Origin: Rhododendron vialii | Taxonomy: Eukaryota > Streptophyta > Magnoliopsida > Ericales > Ericaceae | DNA length: 64,000 nt | Direction: 5' to 3' | Assembly: GCF_030253575.1 (NCBI RefSeq) | Contig: NC_080567.1 | Span: forward strand, 34,315,501-34,379,500 | Shown here: piece after piece, positions 21,363 through 33,253 of the stretch | Position numbering within the stretch: position 1 is the first letter of the stretch | Layout: each line of letters begins with the position of its first letter | Program-made: the position numbers and the translations under genes | The notes under the pieces: model-generated | Databases searched by the model: none | Seen by the model: only the letters and a program-made list of their open reading frames with translations | Told to the model about the DNA's origin: nothing

Positions 21363-22355
21363 TTAGTTCTGCCACATATCACAAGGTCCTTTGGGATAAT
21401 AAGGTCCTCTACTCCCTCTACCTCTTGGAAAATGTCTAAATTGCTGAGGAAACGGTTGGTGAGAGGTTGGTAGAAACTGATTAAAACCAACACCCTGAGT
21501 CGGAGATGGAAATTGGTTAAAATTAACCCCCTGAGACTGTGATGCACCAATATGAGATTGAGAAACAGAGTTAACCAAGGGCACAGAGGAAAGAATGCCT
21601 GTGTCATTATGAGATGATGTTGGATTTCCATGAGCAGCAACCAAAACGGTATTGTGCACCTCTGTCTCAGCAGTTTCTCTACTTAACTGTTGATCTTCAC
21701 TTTTCATCATTACCACAAGTTCATCAAAACTCACATTATGACCTCTGGTGCGTACAGCCCGTACAGCAGTTCTAAGACCATTAAACAAGTTAGGTAAGCC
21801 ATGTAAAGCACGAAAAACAAGTTCATCATCTTCAATTGGACTACCTGCTGCAGCCAATTTTTGTGCGATTTCCTTGATATTATCAATATAGACATCAATA
21901 GTAGATGTTTTGGTCAGATTATACAGCTGATCCCTAAGCTCTTGAACATGAGTTTCTGATAAGGTATTATAGCGATTTGATAAAGATTCCCAAACATGAT
22001 GCGCAGTGCGTAACCCTAGAACATAGGGAAGTGTGGCTTGGGAGAGAGAAGCAGTTAAACAAGACCGAAGTTGTGAATCTATCAAACGCCATAGAGAAAA
22101 GGTATTATTCAGAGTAAGTTCACCTTGAGTATCACGAACATGTGTGGCTGGAATTTCAACCGTACCATCAAGATAACCAAGAAATCCATTTGCTTCGACA
22201 ACATTCTCAACCTGAATTCTCCAAAGTAAATAGTTGGTGCTATCCAACTTGATGTTGACCAGAGAGTGCCAATTTGAAACGAGAAAGGCAAGCGCCGGAG
22301 GTAACGTAACAGCAGTGGTTGTGGTCGACATTGCAATAGTTGAATTTAATGTCAT
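21363..22355 (-). mobile_element. Gag region of Ty1/copia element 1
   Basis: Capsid-type gag of the copia UBN2/retrotran_gag kind, opening with a segment like LVNIKLDSTNYLLWRIQVEN and containing YNTLSETHVQELRDQLYNL. It ends in an Arg/Gly-rich stretch (FPRGRGSRGP). It lies next to the 5' LTR, as expected. Confidence 0.85.
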
Positions 22356-22578
22356 AATCGATAAGATCGATGACCTAATTTGCTGAATGTGGAAACGAAC
22401 AAGATTGAGAAGATAACAATGACCTAATTTCGTCGAAGAATGAGAATGATGACCTAATTTCGCTGTTGTATCAAAGAACTGTGTTTTGATCGAAGGAATG
22501 ATGACCTAATTTCGCTGTTGTATCAAAGATCAGTGTGTGAATCGAAGGATTTTCGTCTCTGTAATGGCTTTGATACCA

Positions 22579-22847
22579 TATGGAAAAACAAGAATATAGA
22601 GAGAGAATCAAGAGAGAGAAACATATCGATCTTTATTTCTTTTCCTTGAACTGATTACAGGACTGAGATTGTGCTTTATACCCAGCACTCTCTCTCTAAC
22701 AGAATCTATAACAAACTAATTATACTCTGCAAACTGTAGCCAACTAATTACACAAAACTCGATTAACTAACCGCTAAACAAGATTAACTAACAGCTAAGT
22801 ATACTTGGAAACTTAACTACCTAACTAACTAATGTGATTGCTTGACA
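22579..22847 (-). repeat. 5' LTR of Ty1/copia element 1
   Basis: 269 bp, partner of 17343-17611. The primer-binding site lies at its inner edge. The outer edge abuts the TGTAA duplication, 145 bases before the PIG-M start codon. Confidence 0.95.
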
Positions 22848-22991
22848 TGTAAGTGGGTGTGGCTCTAGCATTTTTGTTTGAATATGTAAGAATTCTATTG
22901 TTCCTTACATCATTTTTGGATCCGTTGCAATCAACTTCAAGGTGACTACTCTGTTAATTTCATGATTTTTTTTCCCTCCTGTCTTGCAGCA

Positions 22992-25900
22992 ATGCCGTCA
23001 ATAAATCTGCGTTCTCTGCTTCTGTTCTCAGCAATTCTTCGACTTCTTTTGATTCTTTATGGAGAATGGCAGGACACTCATATGGAGGTCAGATATACAG
23101 ATGTTGACTACCTTGTGTTTTCTGATGCTGCTTCCTTAATGGCCTCCGGGAAGTCCCCCTACGAGAGAACAACATATCGGTACTCCCCTTTGATTGCATT
23201 TCTTCTCATACCAAATTCTATGATCCATCGCTCATGGGGAAAGTTTCTCTTCTCTGCTTCAGGTATGGTATCTTATGTTTTGTATGGAGTTTTACATCTG
23301 TTGAGGAAAATACCTTTAGAGGAAAACATAGAAGAATAAAAGGAAACATTCACGTGATTGCATGTTCCACCATTCAAATTTACTGTTATATCCATTTTAT
23401 ATTTTTGTATCAAGGTGGATCTTTGGAAAATATTGGGTATTATCACCGATCATTAAATGTCTGAAGAGTGCCCGCTGGTTCTAATCATTGGACGTAGTAC
23501 TTGTTATATTTGTATTGCAATCTATTTGCATTGTCTTAAAAGTTAAAGCTTTGTACCTGTGTTGCTGTGACTCATGCCACTATTTATCACGCTATTCAGT
23601 TTTGTTACTTTTGTTCAAACATCATGTACGTCTGTGTAGAATGGACACTTCGTTAGAGGTGACGTATTGCTGTTGGATACTTGTCGATCACCAACACGCG
23701 TCCGACACTCAAATCCGAAGTGTCCTATTTTTCTTTAATGTGTTTTATTTGGACACTCCAGAAACATTTTTAAAAATTTTCTGGAAACTCTTACGAATAC
23801 TCGATGGACACTCGCAAGACACGTTGGGGGTGTTAAACGTTATAGTAGAGTCAAGTTAAAGCTTTGAATTTTTTTCCCCATATGACAGATGATGTAAGCA
23901 ACCACTTTGTGCATATATTGCCAAAGGTTAGGTCTATCTCCAATCATCCCCCGCACATACCCCCAATGATTGGGGACTAGATGGGTTATGTTATGTTGTT
24001 GTTGTGACAGATGATGATATATTTATTATAAAGACAAAGGTAATGAAACTCTTTTTGTTGGAATTCTTTTGTGAATGGTCTAATGATAAACGAGATTTAA
24101 GTCTTTTATGGTGTTGAATTGGTAAATATATCTATGCGTGGCTCCTTAATTCCTTTCGCCTACTCTTGAAGAAATGGAAATAGACTTATTAAAATAAAAA
24201 ACACAAAACAAATAAGGCGAGTGACCTTGCCTTGCCAAGGACGAGCTAACAGGGAGGGCCCACTAAGCACTAAATGGAAGGAGACCCCCTCTCAACCAGC
24301 ACATGGGGGTTCAGAATTCAATAATGAACCAAGTAGAAAGGAGATTACACCAATGGGGGTTCTAGTCTATCGTGCATGGTGTCAGATTTATAATGATTAC
24401 GACCAGGATCTGATAAAGAATCTCATACTGTAACCGCCAAAGAGAGAGGGGTGGGCAATAGACCATCCCAGCGGCAGTGCCGGATCCCAGATATATACAG
24501 TTCCTTCTTTTCCTGTGCTTCCGGGGCTTCCGTTTGAGCCGGAGTTTGATGTTCTGCTTCTCCATAAATATTTGATATTCAGCGTCTCCATAAATATTTG
24601 AGAACGTGTGCATACCGATGCTCTGGACTATCAATGAAGGAAGCATGGTAAAGTGTACATAAATTGATTTGGGTTTCTAGGCCTGCCTTCTCTGATGCCA
24701 TTTGGCTTTGATTTGGAGGCATGGTTTTACAACAAAATGCCCCTGTAGCTCCTCGGTTCTTGGAGGTTTAGGGGGGCCACTGTTTCAGTGGTATTCTGAG
24801 AGCAGCCACTTTGTGCAAATATTGCCAAAGGTTAGGTCTGTCTCCAATCATCCCCCGCCCATACCCCCAATGATTGGGGACTAGATAGGTTATGTTATGT
24901 TGTTGTTGTTGTTGTAACGTGTCCTCCAAGTTTTTAAAATTTGCGTGCCAGCATGTTGGTGTCGCGTCGTGTCATATCACATGTCCGTGCGGGTGCTACT
25001 TAGAAGTATGTGCTTTTGCTAAGATATTTCTCATAAACATCACTTCTATCCAGCTGTAATTGTGGGAGGGGTTAATATATCTTCCAGACAAGTATGGGCA
25101 TGGCTTGCAGGGAAACTCCTGATTCCCCATGAGTAATTTTAAATTCTGTCTTTAACTTCAGACGTTAACTGAACAATTTAATATCTGTCTATTTTATTTA
25201 CAAGTTGGTAAATTTCTTTTTGTCTTTTGTCTCTAGTCTCATGTATTTTGTTTATCCTGAAAAGATTCATCCTGTTCGTGCTGCAGATTTACTTGTAGGG
25301 TTGTTTATCCATAACATTCTGAAGCTACGAAAGGTGCCTGAGAATCTATGCACCTGTTCTGTAATGGTATGGCTCTTCAATCCATTTACCTTCACTATTG
25401 GAACCCGTGGGAACTGCGAGCCTATTGTTTGTGCGATGGTTTTGTGGATCATTATGTGTCTAATGAACGGTATGACATCCTATGTCTCTGTATTAACTTT
25501 TGAAATGAGTATCATTACAGATGTCTCTTAGGGAACCAGATTCTAATTAATCTGATTTGATGCCTTTGATTAAGTTCGTTCCAATTAGGATCTACTTAAC
25601 AGTTGCCACCAAAGGTAGACGCTAAAGGATATGTCATGTTTTTCCGTTCTGCAGGTAGTTTGTTACAAGCTGCATTTTGGTATGGGCTTGTTGTCCATGT
25701 ACGAATCTATCCTATAATCTATGCACTTCCTATCATCTTAGTTCTGGATCCTTTCCACTTCCGGTCTCATAAAAAGCCTGCTCTTACGGAATGGAGTTCT
25801 AGTAATGGAAGGTCAGCCCAAAATTTAAGCAGCAAGAATACTGGTGCATACAATTTATGGGTTGCGTTGACCAGCATGTTTACAAAAGAGAGACTTATGT

Positions 25901-26696
25901 TTGGGCTTATATCGGGAGCTGTATTCTTCATTTGCACTGGGATTTTTTTCTATCTATATGGCTGGGAGTTCTTGCATGAGGCACTGCTGTACCATCTTAC
26001 TCGTACAGACCCAAGGCACAATTTTTCGATCTACTTCTACCACATCTATCTGCATTATGAGCATGAATTCTCGGTTATAGAAAAACTCATCTCTTTTCTG
26101 CCTCAGTTCATAGTACAGCTGGCCCTTGTTTTCCGCTTTGCACTGGATTTACCATTCTGTTTCTTTGTTCAGACGGTAGCATTTGTAGCATTCAATAAGG
26201 TATGCTAAGTTCTGTGATTTATAGCATGTTGTAATATTTGAATGACTTTCTAACATTTGAATTTAGCTGAATGTACATGAGCTTAATAATGAAACTAATG
26301 CTTTCCTAGTTTTTACCGAGAAATTTGTTCTTGTCAGACACGTGATTTCGATTAAGGTTGAAAAGTTCATTTCTTTGACAGGTCATTACAGCACAGTACT
26401 TCGTTTGGTTCTTCTGTCTGTTGCCTCTGATATTGCCATGGAGTAATATGAAGCTTAAATGGGAAGGGTTGTCGTCCATTTTCATATGGATGGGAGCTCA
26501 AATCCATTGGCTAATGTGGGGTTATCTTCTTGAATTCAAAGGCAAGAATGTCTTCCTACAGCTCTGGGCTGCAAGCTTAATATTCTTAGCTGCTAATACC
26601 TTCGTCCTTATCAAAATAATCTTCCGCCAAAGATTCTCGCCATTGTTCAAGCAGTTGGGGCCTGAAAGTTCCAAGGGAACAACGAAACATGAGTGA
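22992..26696 (+). CDS. PNT1: GPI mannosyltransferase 1 (PIG-M / PNT1)
   Basis: Catalytic subunit of GPI-mannosyltransferase I (GT50), which adds the first mannose to the GPI anchor precursor from dolichol-phosphate-mannose in the ER lumen. Exons 22992-23262, 25287-25469, 25655-26199, 26382-26696; all junctions are GT-AG and phases match, giving 437 residues, close to Arabidopsis PEANUT1. The first luminal loop has the DxD-type acid motif ([13 protein letters not shown]), then the family blocks [36 protein letters not shown] and [17 protein letters not shown]. Many hydrophobic segments, as for a multi-pass ER protein. A strong acceptor (TTTCCCTCCTGTCTTGCAG, ending 22989) just before the ATG implies a 5'-UTR intron holding the copia element. 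Intron 1 is 2.0 kb and holds two SINE pieces. Single copy in the window, apparently functional. Confidence 0.95.
23885..24007 (+). mobile_element. SINE 3' fragment (Au-like), copy 1
   Basis: Matches 24797-24917 closely, with CACTTTGTGCA, TTGCCAAAGGTTAGGTCT, CTCCAATCATCCCCCGC and CAATGATTGGGGACTAGAT, ending in a (TTG)n tail. Such an end with TTG repeats is like plant Au SINEs. The tRNA-like head is not seen, so it is probably 5'-truncated. In PIG-M intron 1. Confidence 0.6.
24797..24917 (+). mobile_element. SINE 3' fragment (Au-like), copy 2
   Basis: Second copy of the element at 23885-24007, same strand, about 910 bp downstream, ending in a longer (GTT)5 tail. A few substitutions separate the two copies. 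Also in PIG-M intron 1. Confidence 0.6.
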
Positions 26697-27521
26697 GAGA
26701 GTATGGGCTCCAAACTTGAAATGGACAAAATGTGTGCACTTGGTTATGGTATTTGCAAACTCGGTCATCTGAAGATTTATGACGTGGACAATATTTCAGT
26801 TTATGATATGGATGATGATCAAATTGAGCTTACTTCTGGCTCATATCCGGGCAAGATACAATCTGGAGAAACACCAAATGGCCAAACGCCAAACGCATAC
26901 CTCGTTATGACTTGCTTTTAGAAACTGATGGACTGGATAACTCTTAGTGTAGGATCGTAGGTCATTCTTATTTTTGATTTTGTGAGTTGAAATATTTTGC
27001 TTGACGAGTTGGAAATATTGCAACGGGGAGGGGTTTTTTTTTTTTTTCCAATGGACAACGAGCATTGTCAGAATCACCCAGTAGGGAGGAGGTATACGGA
27101 TGACCACCTTCGAAAGGCATGTTTTCATACTTGGGTTTCGATAACCATCTACATTTTCAGCACTTCCTTTTGTTTTCATATCCTATTTGCTATTAGTAAT
27201 TGTACTCCAGCTTTCTGGTGCAATGCATACCTAACATTACTTGTTTTATCCTTGTTTTCTGTGGATTTAAGTCAAACATGAAATCCGGTGAATTTGGTTT
27301 GACCTTGATTTAGTCAATAACTTGAATTGAAAAATCCTTCCAGTATCCCTTTCTGCGGATGTGGTCTCATCCTTTTACCAAAGCAACCATTTACTTGCAC
27401 ACGGTGGCCTCCACTAAGACAGTTGCTTGAATTGACATAACCATTTTTTGGGTCATTGGTTGGACCTATTTTTTCTATGTCATGGAGGAGATACTGTTGC
27501 TTTGCAGGGTTGTGGGGTCTT

Positions 27522-27690
27522 CGTGAAATTATACGATAGTCCGGAAGTACCGCCGCTCGGTATTTCGGACCACTTTATAATCACATATTTTCACAAGATC
27601 TACAACTAAGTGTATGAATTTTACGGAAATGTGTGATTGTAAAGTGGTTCGGAGTATCACGTGGCAGTACTCTCAGATTATTCAATACTC
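27522..27690. mobile_element. Hairpin MITE
   Basis: Two arms of about 65 bp are inverted copies: GGACCACTTTATAATCACA near 27576 pairs with TGTGTGATTGTAAAGTGGTT near 27630, and the outer parts pair less well. No coding capacity. The rest of 26697-28400 shows PIG-M 3' sequence and nothing else recognisable. Confidence 0.5.
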
Positions 27691-28420
27691 CCTCGGATTT
27701 ACTCTTCTTCTTCTCTTGTTTGAGAAGCTATGCGTCCAGGGATGGTAAGAAAAAACAACCCCACGTACCCGACGCTAATGAGGAGAAACCCAATTTTCAA
27801 ATGAGCCAAATTTTGAAGGAAAAACATTAAAAATAGTAGATTTGGATAAAAATAAAGATCTAGCTTTGAAGAAGGCATACCCAAACGAAGTTTTGACCCA
27901 GAATTTTACCAATCCATCTATGGGAACTGACGAGAAGTGCCAAAGGTGCACAGATTGATGTGGAGCCCACCTTTAGAATCCATACAAATAATCATAAGAG
28001 AGATGTTAAGAACACATCAATTTGTCACACTTCAATCACATCTCTCTCACATACATGTGGGTCTCTAGCGAGTCCCCAACATTTATTGTGGAATTCTCAC
28101 ACATGCATGTGAAAATTCTCACGCACGCATGCATTGTGGAATTCTCGCATTTTCCCAATCGAAACTATTTGAATGGTCTCGTGAAAAATCAGCTCAATTG
28201 TGCACTCCCCAATCTGTTAACGTAACTTTGAAATTTTATCGAAATTTAGGTGGAAAATAATCAAACCAGGGCCGGAGATGATCTTTACCACATTTAACCC
28301 GAATTAATTTCCATTTAAAGTGTGGTCAGTGGAAACCTGGCCCATGTTATTTACACTGTCGCGGGCATTAACTCACAAGTGTCCCGTTTCTGGACCCAAC
28401 CTTCCAACAGGCCGACACTC

Positions 28421-28615
28421 AGAGAGAGAGAGAGAGAGATAAGATAGAGAGGGAGCTGTTGAGTCCACACCACACACGACCACTGAAGAAAAATCATTGA
28501 CTGCAAAGAATACCTTCATTCCTTTGAACTTTTCAAGATCCAACAGGAAATCTACGCGACTAAATTAAAAAATTTGTACCTTTACAACTTCCTGGTGCTT
28601 CTTTAGCTTCTCCAG
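28421..28615 (+). promoter_or_regulatory. GA repeat and probable 5'-UTR exon of the acidic membrane protein gene
   Basis: A (GA)n tract (28421-28439) precedes a likely non-coding exon ending in CTCCAG before GTATGTCT (donor at 28616). The matching acceptor (TTGTGTACAG, ending 30058) lies just upstream of the coding start at 30121, implying a 1.44-kb 5'-UTR intron. Long leader introns are common in plants and often raise expression. The transcription start is not determined. Confidence 0.5.
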
Positions 28616-29230
28616 GTATGTCTTTTCTTAGTTTCTCTCTCTTGGTTAGTACCCATTTCCACAATCTGATTTTGAACCTCTAATACTAATTACCAATCTT
28701 TGGGCTCCATGAGAGGATATGAGATTAGAAGTGGAGTGATCATTCATATGACTCTGTGAATTGATTTAGCTAATAGTATTGCTCTTAAGGAGTTCTAGGG
28801 TTTCTAATTTCTATGTTTGTGGTTTGATTAGGCCAATTTGGGGGGGGCGGGGTGGTCTTTCATCAGTGATCACTTTACCTTCCTTCTTTGCCATTCTGGG
28901 TATTTCCTTTCTTTAGAACAAAATGGGGGCCTGAACTTGCGATCTGGGTTGTTTGATTACAGTGTAGAAGACGATTTGGTCGAAGTAGAAGGATTTAAAA
29001 TCGTTTTTTGATGTATTACACTGCTCTCTCTCACTCTCTCTGTGGTTGGTTTGAATTGTGAAGGCAATGCACGGAACAAACTCACACTATTACTTTGTAA
29101 TTTGTCCAAAGGGTATGTAGTCTGAAATGACAAGACAGACATTTCCTTCTTGGATTTGGATTTTGCACACTTTGTCTTTGTAAAATATGTTTTTCTTTTG
29201 GGGGCGTTTAGTTGGACTGAGATACGTTTT

Positions 29231-29478
29231 GCTTATAATCATTAGTTATTAGCTTAATTCTATAAATTTGCCGAACCAATTCAATTGATCAGAGTAATGC
29301 CCGGCTTAGGGTGGCTAAAATTTACAAATATTGAGTGGTGGCATCGGGTAAAATATGTTTTATGGGTTTGTCTGCTTATAATCATTAGTTATTAGCTTAT
29401 TCTATAAATCTGCCGAACCAATTGAATTGGTCCATGTAATGCCCGGCTAAAGGCGACTAAAATTTACAAATATTGAAT
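29231..29478. repeat. Direct duplication in the 5'-UTR intron
   Basis: 29231-29335 and 29374-29478 share GCTTATAATCATTAGTTATT, TGCCGAACCAATT, TAATGCCCGGCT and CTAAAATTTACAAATATTGA, period 143 bp. A smaller 22-bp tandem pair (CTGTGACCAGGATATGTTT) follows at 29587-29630. Non-coding. Confidence 0.75.
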
Positions 29479-30120
29479 ACACTTTTTTTTTTTGGGTCAA
29501 CATGAATCCATTTCTTACAGCTGTCTTTGAATTGGTATTCATTATTTTTTGTGAGGAGTTGACTGGAGTATTTTCAAGAACTTAAAACTGTGACCAGGAT
29601 ATGTTTTCACTGTGACCAGGATATGTTTCCGAGGTATATTTTTTTACGTATATATTGTGGATAGATAGTTGGAAACTTGTTTTTACCATACATTAGGTTC
29701 ACAACAGAGCTTGTAACTCAAGCTCACACTTATTCTTCACCCGAGAGAAAAGACCCTTCATTTTAAGTTTCCTTGCGTCGAGCTCCCCATTGTGGTGAGA
29801 TGATGACATTTAATCTTGTAAATACTTGATAACCAAGTTTGTAATCGTTCAAGTGGCGGTGTATCTCCTTTAATTTAAATATAGTACTGTTCAGTTGTAC
29901 ATATTGATTTCCAGGAGCAGTAGAAGTTGAATTAACTAGTTCAATTTTTGTCAGAATTTGAAGCACAGAACAATTTTCCACCATATTGAACCTTTCCTGC
30001 TTGCAGTTTATGAAATTTTGGTTTGGTTTGGTTTGGTCTGTGATGCTTTTGTGTACAGGTTAAGTGACTCGTACTGAAACTGGAAGAAGATCAAGATTCG
30101 ACTACTCCCAAATTACAATC

Positions 30121-31527
30121 ATGGTCAAGCACTCTCCTGGTAGAAACTACAGGTCCAAAGGAGTCAGGGTCAAGCATGTTCTTCAAATTTGTGTGCTGCT
30201 TGCTATTTGCTTTTGGTTAATCTACCAAGTCAAGCATTCACATGATAAGAAGAAAGAGTTCGATGAAGATGATGCAAGGATGTCAGTGAAAACACACGCT
30301 TCAGATGAAGTTTTCAAATTTGGAAGAAAGGATCTCCAACCTCTATTGAATGAAGAAACTTTGAAAAATGGGAAGGTTGATGAAGAACTAGAAGAAGAAG
30401 AAACTGTAGCAGAAGGGAACAAGAACGAAGAGGAAGAGCAAGAAGAAGATAACAAGAATGAAGAGAAAGAGGATGAGGCCAAAGGTGGAGATGACGAGGG
30501 AGATGAAGGTGACGAAGAGAAATCTGAGACGGAGGTCGAGCTTGAGGATTTTTTTGTAGATGGAGAGAAGGAGAGAGAAGAAGTTGATGAGAACGAAGCT
30601 GAAGAAATGGATTCAGAAGATATAGAGGGGGGTCGAAAAGGGAACATGAGCTCTTTTCAGGAGCACGAACGTGATGGAGGTAGTAGTAGGAATACTCACG
30701 AGGCCCGAGAAGAAAATTACAGGGCTGATGATGCTTCAAGTGCAGTGACTCATGAAACTGAACCTGAAACAGGTATGGACAACTCAAAAGAGAATACTGA
30801 GACGAAAGTTGTAGAAGAGGTAAGTGAAAAATCTAATACCACTACCGGCGTGAAGTCTGAGAAAGGTGAAACGGGTGAAAATTTAGCAAATGTGACTGTG
30901 AAAGAAGATAGGGGGTCGGAAACCGGTTTGGACAAATTAGAGGTAACCTCACTTTTGAATTCTACAGTTACAGCACAGTCCAGCAATCTACTGGAAGTAA
31001 GCAATAACTCAACAGATGGGAGTCTGTTGCAGAACGGAACAGAGATGAAACCAGATGTAACTGAACCTCAAAATGCTACCATAGCTCTGGTAAAGGAAAA
31101 TGATTCCGACACAGCTTCCAATAATGATCAATCCAACTCAAATTTGGTGATTTCTGGAAACACTGGAAATCCTGATGCAGTGGTCGCTGGAGAGTTCCCA
31201 AATTCCTCTACGACTACTACTTCAGATACTGCTTTATCAGAAAAGGTCGTTACATCTAATTCGTCAGTCGAAGTGGAGGGACAATCTGGGTTATCAACAA
31301 CAGAGGAAAATGCCGATACAATGCAGATTGAGAAGTCAGAAACCAGCAATGGAACAAATAAAAGCCGGGACTCATCCGAATCTGGGAATGCAGATGCAGT
31401 TCAACACGATCCAATTGATTCTACTGATTCTTCTGCTGCCTCGGACGAGAAGGATGTTCGGTCAGGTGGTACTTTGCAAGAAATTAGAGCTGAGGGAACC
31501 GAAAATGGAGACGCTGCAGCTCAATGA
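30121..31527 (+). CDS. Acidic single-pass membrane protein of unknown function
   Basis: 468 residues, single coding exon. The ATG at 30121 is preferred because it opens a basic segment (MVKHSPGRNYRSKGVRVKH) followed by one transmembrane helix at about residues 22-37 (VLQICVLLAICFWLIYQV) and a basic KHSHDKKK. That is a type II signal anchor, so the bulk probably faces the Golgi or secretory lumen. Residues 90-190 are extremely Glu/Asp-rich; the rest is Ser/Thr/Asn-rich and disordered, with about 13 N-glycosylation sequons (N-x-S/T). An in-frame ATG 57 bases upstream also exists. Plant genomes have uncharacterised proteins with this N-terminal pattern, but I assign no function. No known catalytic domain seen. 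Probably expressed from a leader with a 1.4-kb intron. Confidence 0.8.
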   Translation: MVKHSPGRNYRSKGVRVKHVLQICVLLAICFWLIYQVKHSHDKKKEFDEDDARMSVKTHASDEVFKFGRKDLQPLLNEETLKNGKVDEELEEEETVAEGNKNEEEEQEEDNKNEEKEDEAKGGDDEGDEGDEEKSETEVELEDFFVDGEKEREEVDENEAEEMDSEDIEGGRKGNMSSFQEHERDGGSSRNTHEAREENYRADDASSAVTHETEPETGMDNSKENTETKVVEEVSEKSNTTTGVKSEKGETGENLANVTVKEDRGSETGLDKLEVTSLLNSTVTAQSSNLLEVSNNSTDGSLLQNGTEMKPDVTEPQNATIALVKENDSDTASNNDQSNSNLVISGNTGNPDAVVAGEFPNSSTTTTSDTALSEKVVTSNSSVEVEGQSGLSTTEENADTMQIEKSETSNGTNKSRDSSESGNADAVQHDPIDSTDSSAASDEKDVRSGGTLQEIRAEGTENGDAAAQ

Positions 31528-33253
31528 TAAGTTTGATTCACATGGCTTTTAGTTTTCTCGACGTTTGATATAGTAATTGTCTAGTTTGCTTTTGCTTGAG
31601 TATAGCATTCTGCATTGATTCTGGTTTGAATTAGTCACTAATGTCTAACTAATACTATGGCTTTTACTTTGCATGCTAAAGTGCAGGCAAATTGAAAATA
31701 TTTAAGCCTTTAGTCTGTATTATCTACTGAACATATGGAACCGATATTTTAATCTTGTTTCTTCGACGCCATTTTGTTTTTATTTTATTGCCTTATCTCT
31801 TCTAGTAGCATAGATATCGGTTATGGGAGAACCTAATCGCAATAAATCATACAGTACTTGTGTATTTCTAAGGACATAAAATGCTTTATTACAGATAATC
31901 ATCATAAGTGAACAAATAGAATTTTACTATTGCAATATATTTTTATTCGGTTAATGGTTTGGCAACTGTTAGCCGTACAGAATATGAAAAAAAATTCAAG
32001 TTTGTCTTTCTGCCCTTAGGAAAAAGAGTTGTACAGCACGAAGAATTATAACCCAGAAATCAAAATTAATTTTATTATTTGATTCTAAATACTATACTTT
32101 TGTGCTGTCAATTTTATTTTATTTTTAAAGCAGGACCTACATTTTATAGATCTTGACCTGACACCTAGGATATCTCTCGGTTTCAATATTTTATATAATA
32201 TCCCAACTAACAAGTCACTAACGTAGGATCCCAACAATGGAGTACAAAACATAAGAAAAATTAATGAAATTATTAAATGTGTCTTTGAGTATACGAGTAC
32301 GGGGATGAATAAAAAAATTGATAGTAGAACTTTTTTTTTTTTTTTTGATCCGATAGTAGAACTCAATTTATTGTTTAAATTATGGCAAAGCCAAACAGGT
32401 CACCAACATAGGATCCCAGCAATAGACAACAAGTAATAACAAGAAGAGTACTAGTCCTGCTATGGGTATATTCATTTGGTGTACATCAAATATACAACGT
32501 GTTTCACTGAATTAATGTCAATAAATAAGTAAACCGTTTGTGGAATTACACAAATTCCCAGGTTTGCTAAGTGAATCTACTATTATCACACCAGTTGATT
32601 GGATGTCCAAATAGTAATTTCTCAATCAATTATTTCATTGCAAAATAGTTACCTCAAAATATATGAATAAGAAAGATCATTTTTTTTTTTTGTGTGTGGC
32701 CTAGAGGAGTATCTAAAACTGACGACCAAATGGAACTAACGATTATTGCCATGATTTATAAAATTTGCATAAATTATCATATTCGACCCCTTTCAGTACA
32801 GGAGATGCTGCCGAGTGGCATCCCCGCCGGCAAAGGGTTGTCAAACGGCTGATATGGCCGTTCATCTCGGTATGAATGGTTTGGATTAAATCTGAGTCCA
32901 TACAAATCTGAGTCGTCAATTGCTCAACAAAAATTCGAGCCGTCGATTGCGAAATAAATAATAGCCGGATCAGCCACTCTACATCCGTTTTCTAGGGGTG
33001 CTTGGTGGCATTTCTCATTCCACCCCTTTAGCGGCACATAATCCATATATCGTGTAAACAAAAAATGAAATCTTAACCGACAGACACATCCATTTTTAGT
33101 TAATGTACATTATTAATTGAACCAAGAAATTATTAATCAGCTGCATTAGTACTCATGATGGGTAAAAAAAAGGTGGATAAATGAAGACAATTAAGGCTAG
33201 TGGGCTAGTGAGTTACTAGCTTTGATACCACCACTAAATTGGACATGGAAAAC
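31528..33253. other. Intergenic, no gene seen
   Basis: Holds the 3' UTR of the preceding gene, T-rich tracts, and a short repeated block, CAACATAGGAT(C/T)CC...GACAACAA, at 32402, 35158 and (more divergent) 32218. A MITE-like repeat occupies 32803-33027. No reading frame I can support. Confidence 0.5.
32803..33027. repeat. Dispersed MITE-like repeat, copy 1
   Basis: Starts GAGATGCTGCCGAGTGGCAT and ends near GTGCTTGGTGGCATTTCTC, roughly inverted ends. The interior (GTTCATCTCGGTATGAA, CAAATCTGAGTCGTCAATTG) is related to 36349-36540. Non-coding. Confidence 0.45.

Larger units (their letters stand above)
17343..22847 (-). mobile_element. Ty1/copia retrotransposon 1
   Basis: A 5.5-kb element on the minus strand, with direct terminal repeats of 269 bp (17343-17611 and 22579-22847) and a perfect 5-bp target duplication TGTAA (17338-17342 and 22848-22852). 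On its own strand the repeats run TG...TA. A primer-binding site, TGGTATCAAAGCC, one base from the initiator-Met tRNA complement, directly follows the 5' LTR, and a purine tract (GCAGGGGG) precedes the 3' LTR. Gag and pol follow in copia order (integrase before reverse transcriptase). The LTRs differ at 3 of 269 positions, about 1%, so insertion is recent, plausibly within the last million years under usual plant rates. It looks nearly whole, with about one or two breaks in the coding part. Gag and RT character suggest the Ale/Retrofit lineage, tentatively. Confidence 0.95.

Noticed and set aside
30222-30787. Ser-rich minus-strand frames opposite the acidic protein
   Set aside because: They are antisense shadows of the Glu/Asp-rich stretch (GAA/GAG reads as TTC/CTC).
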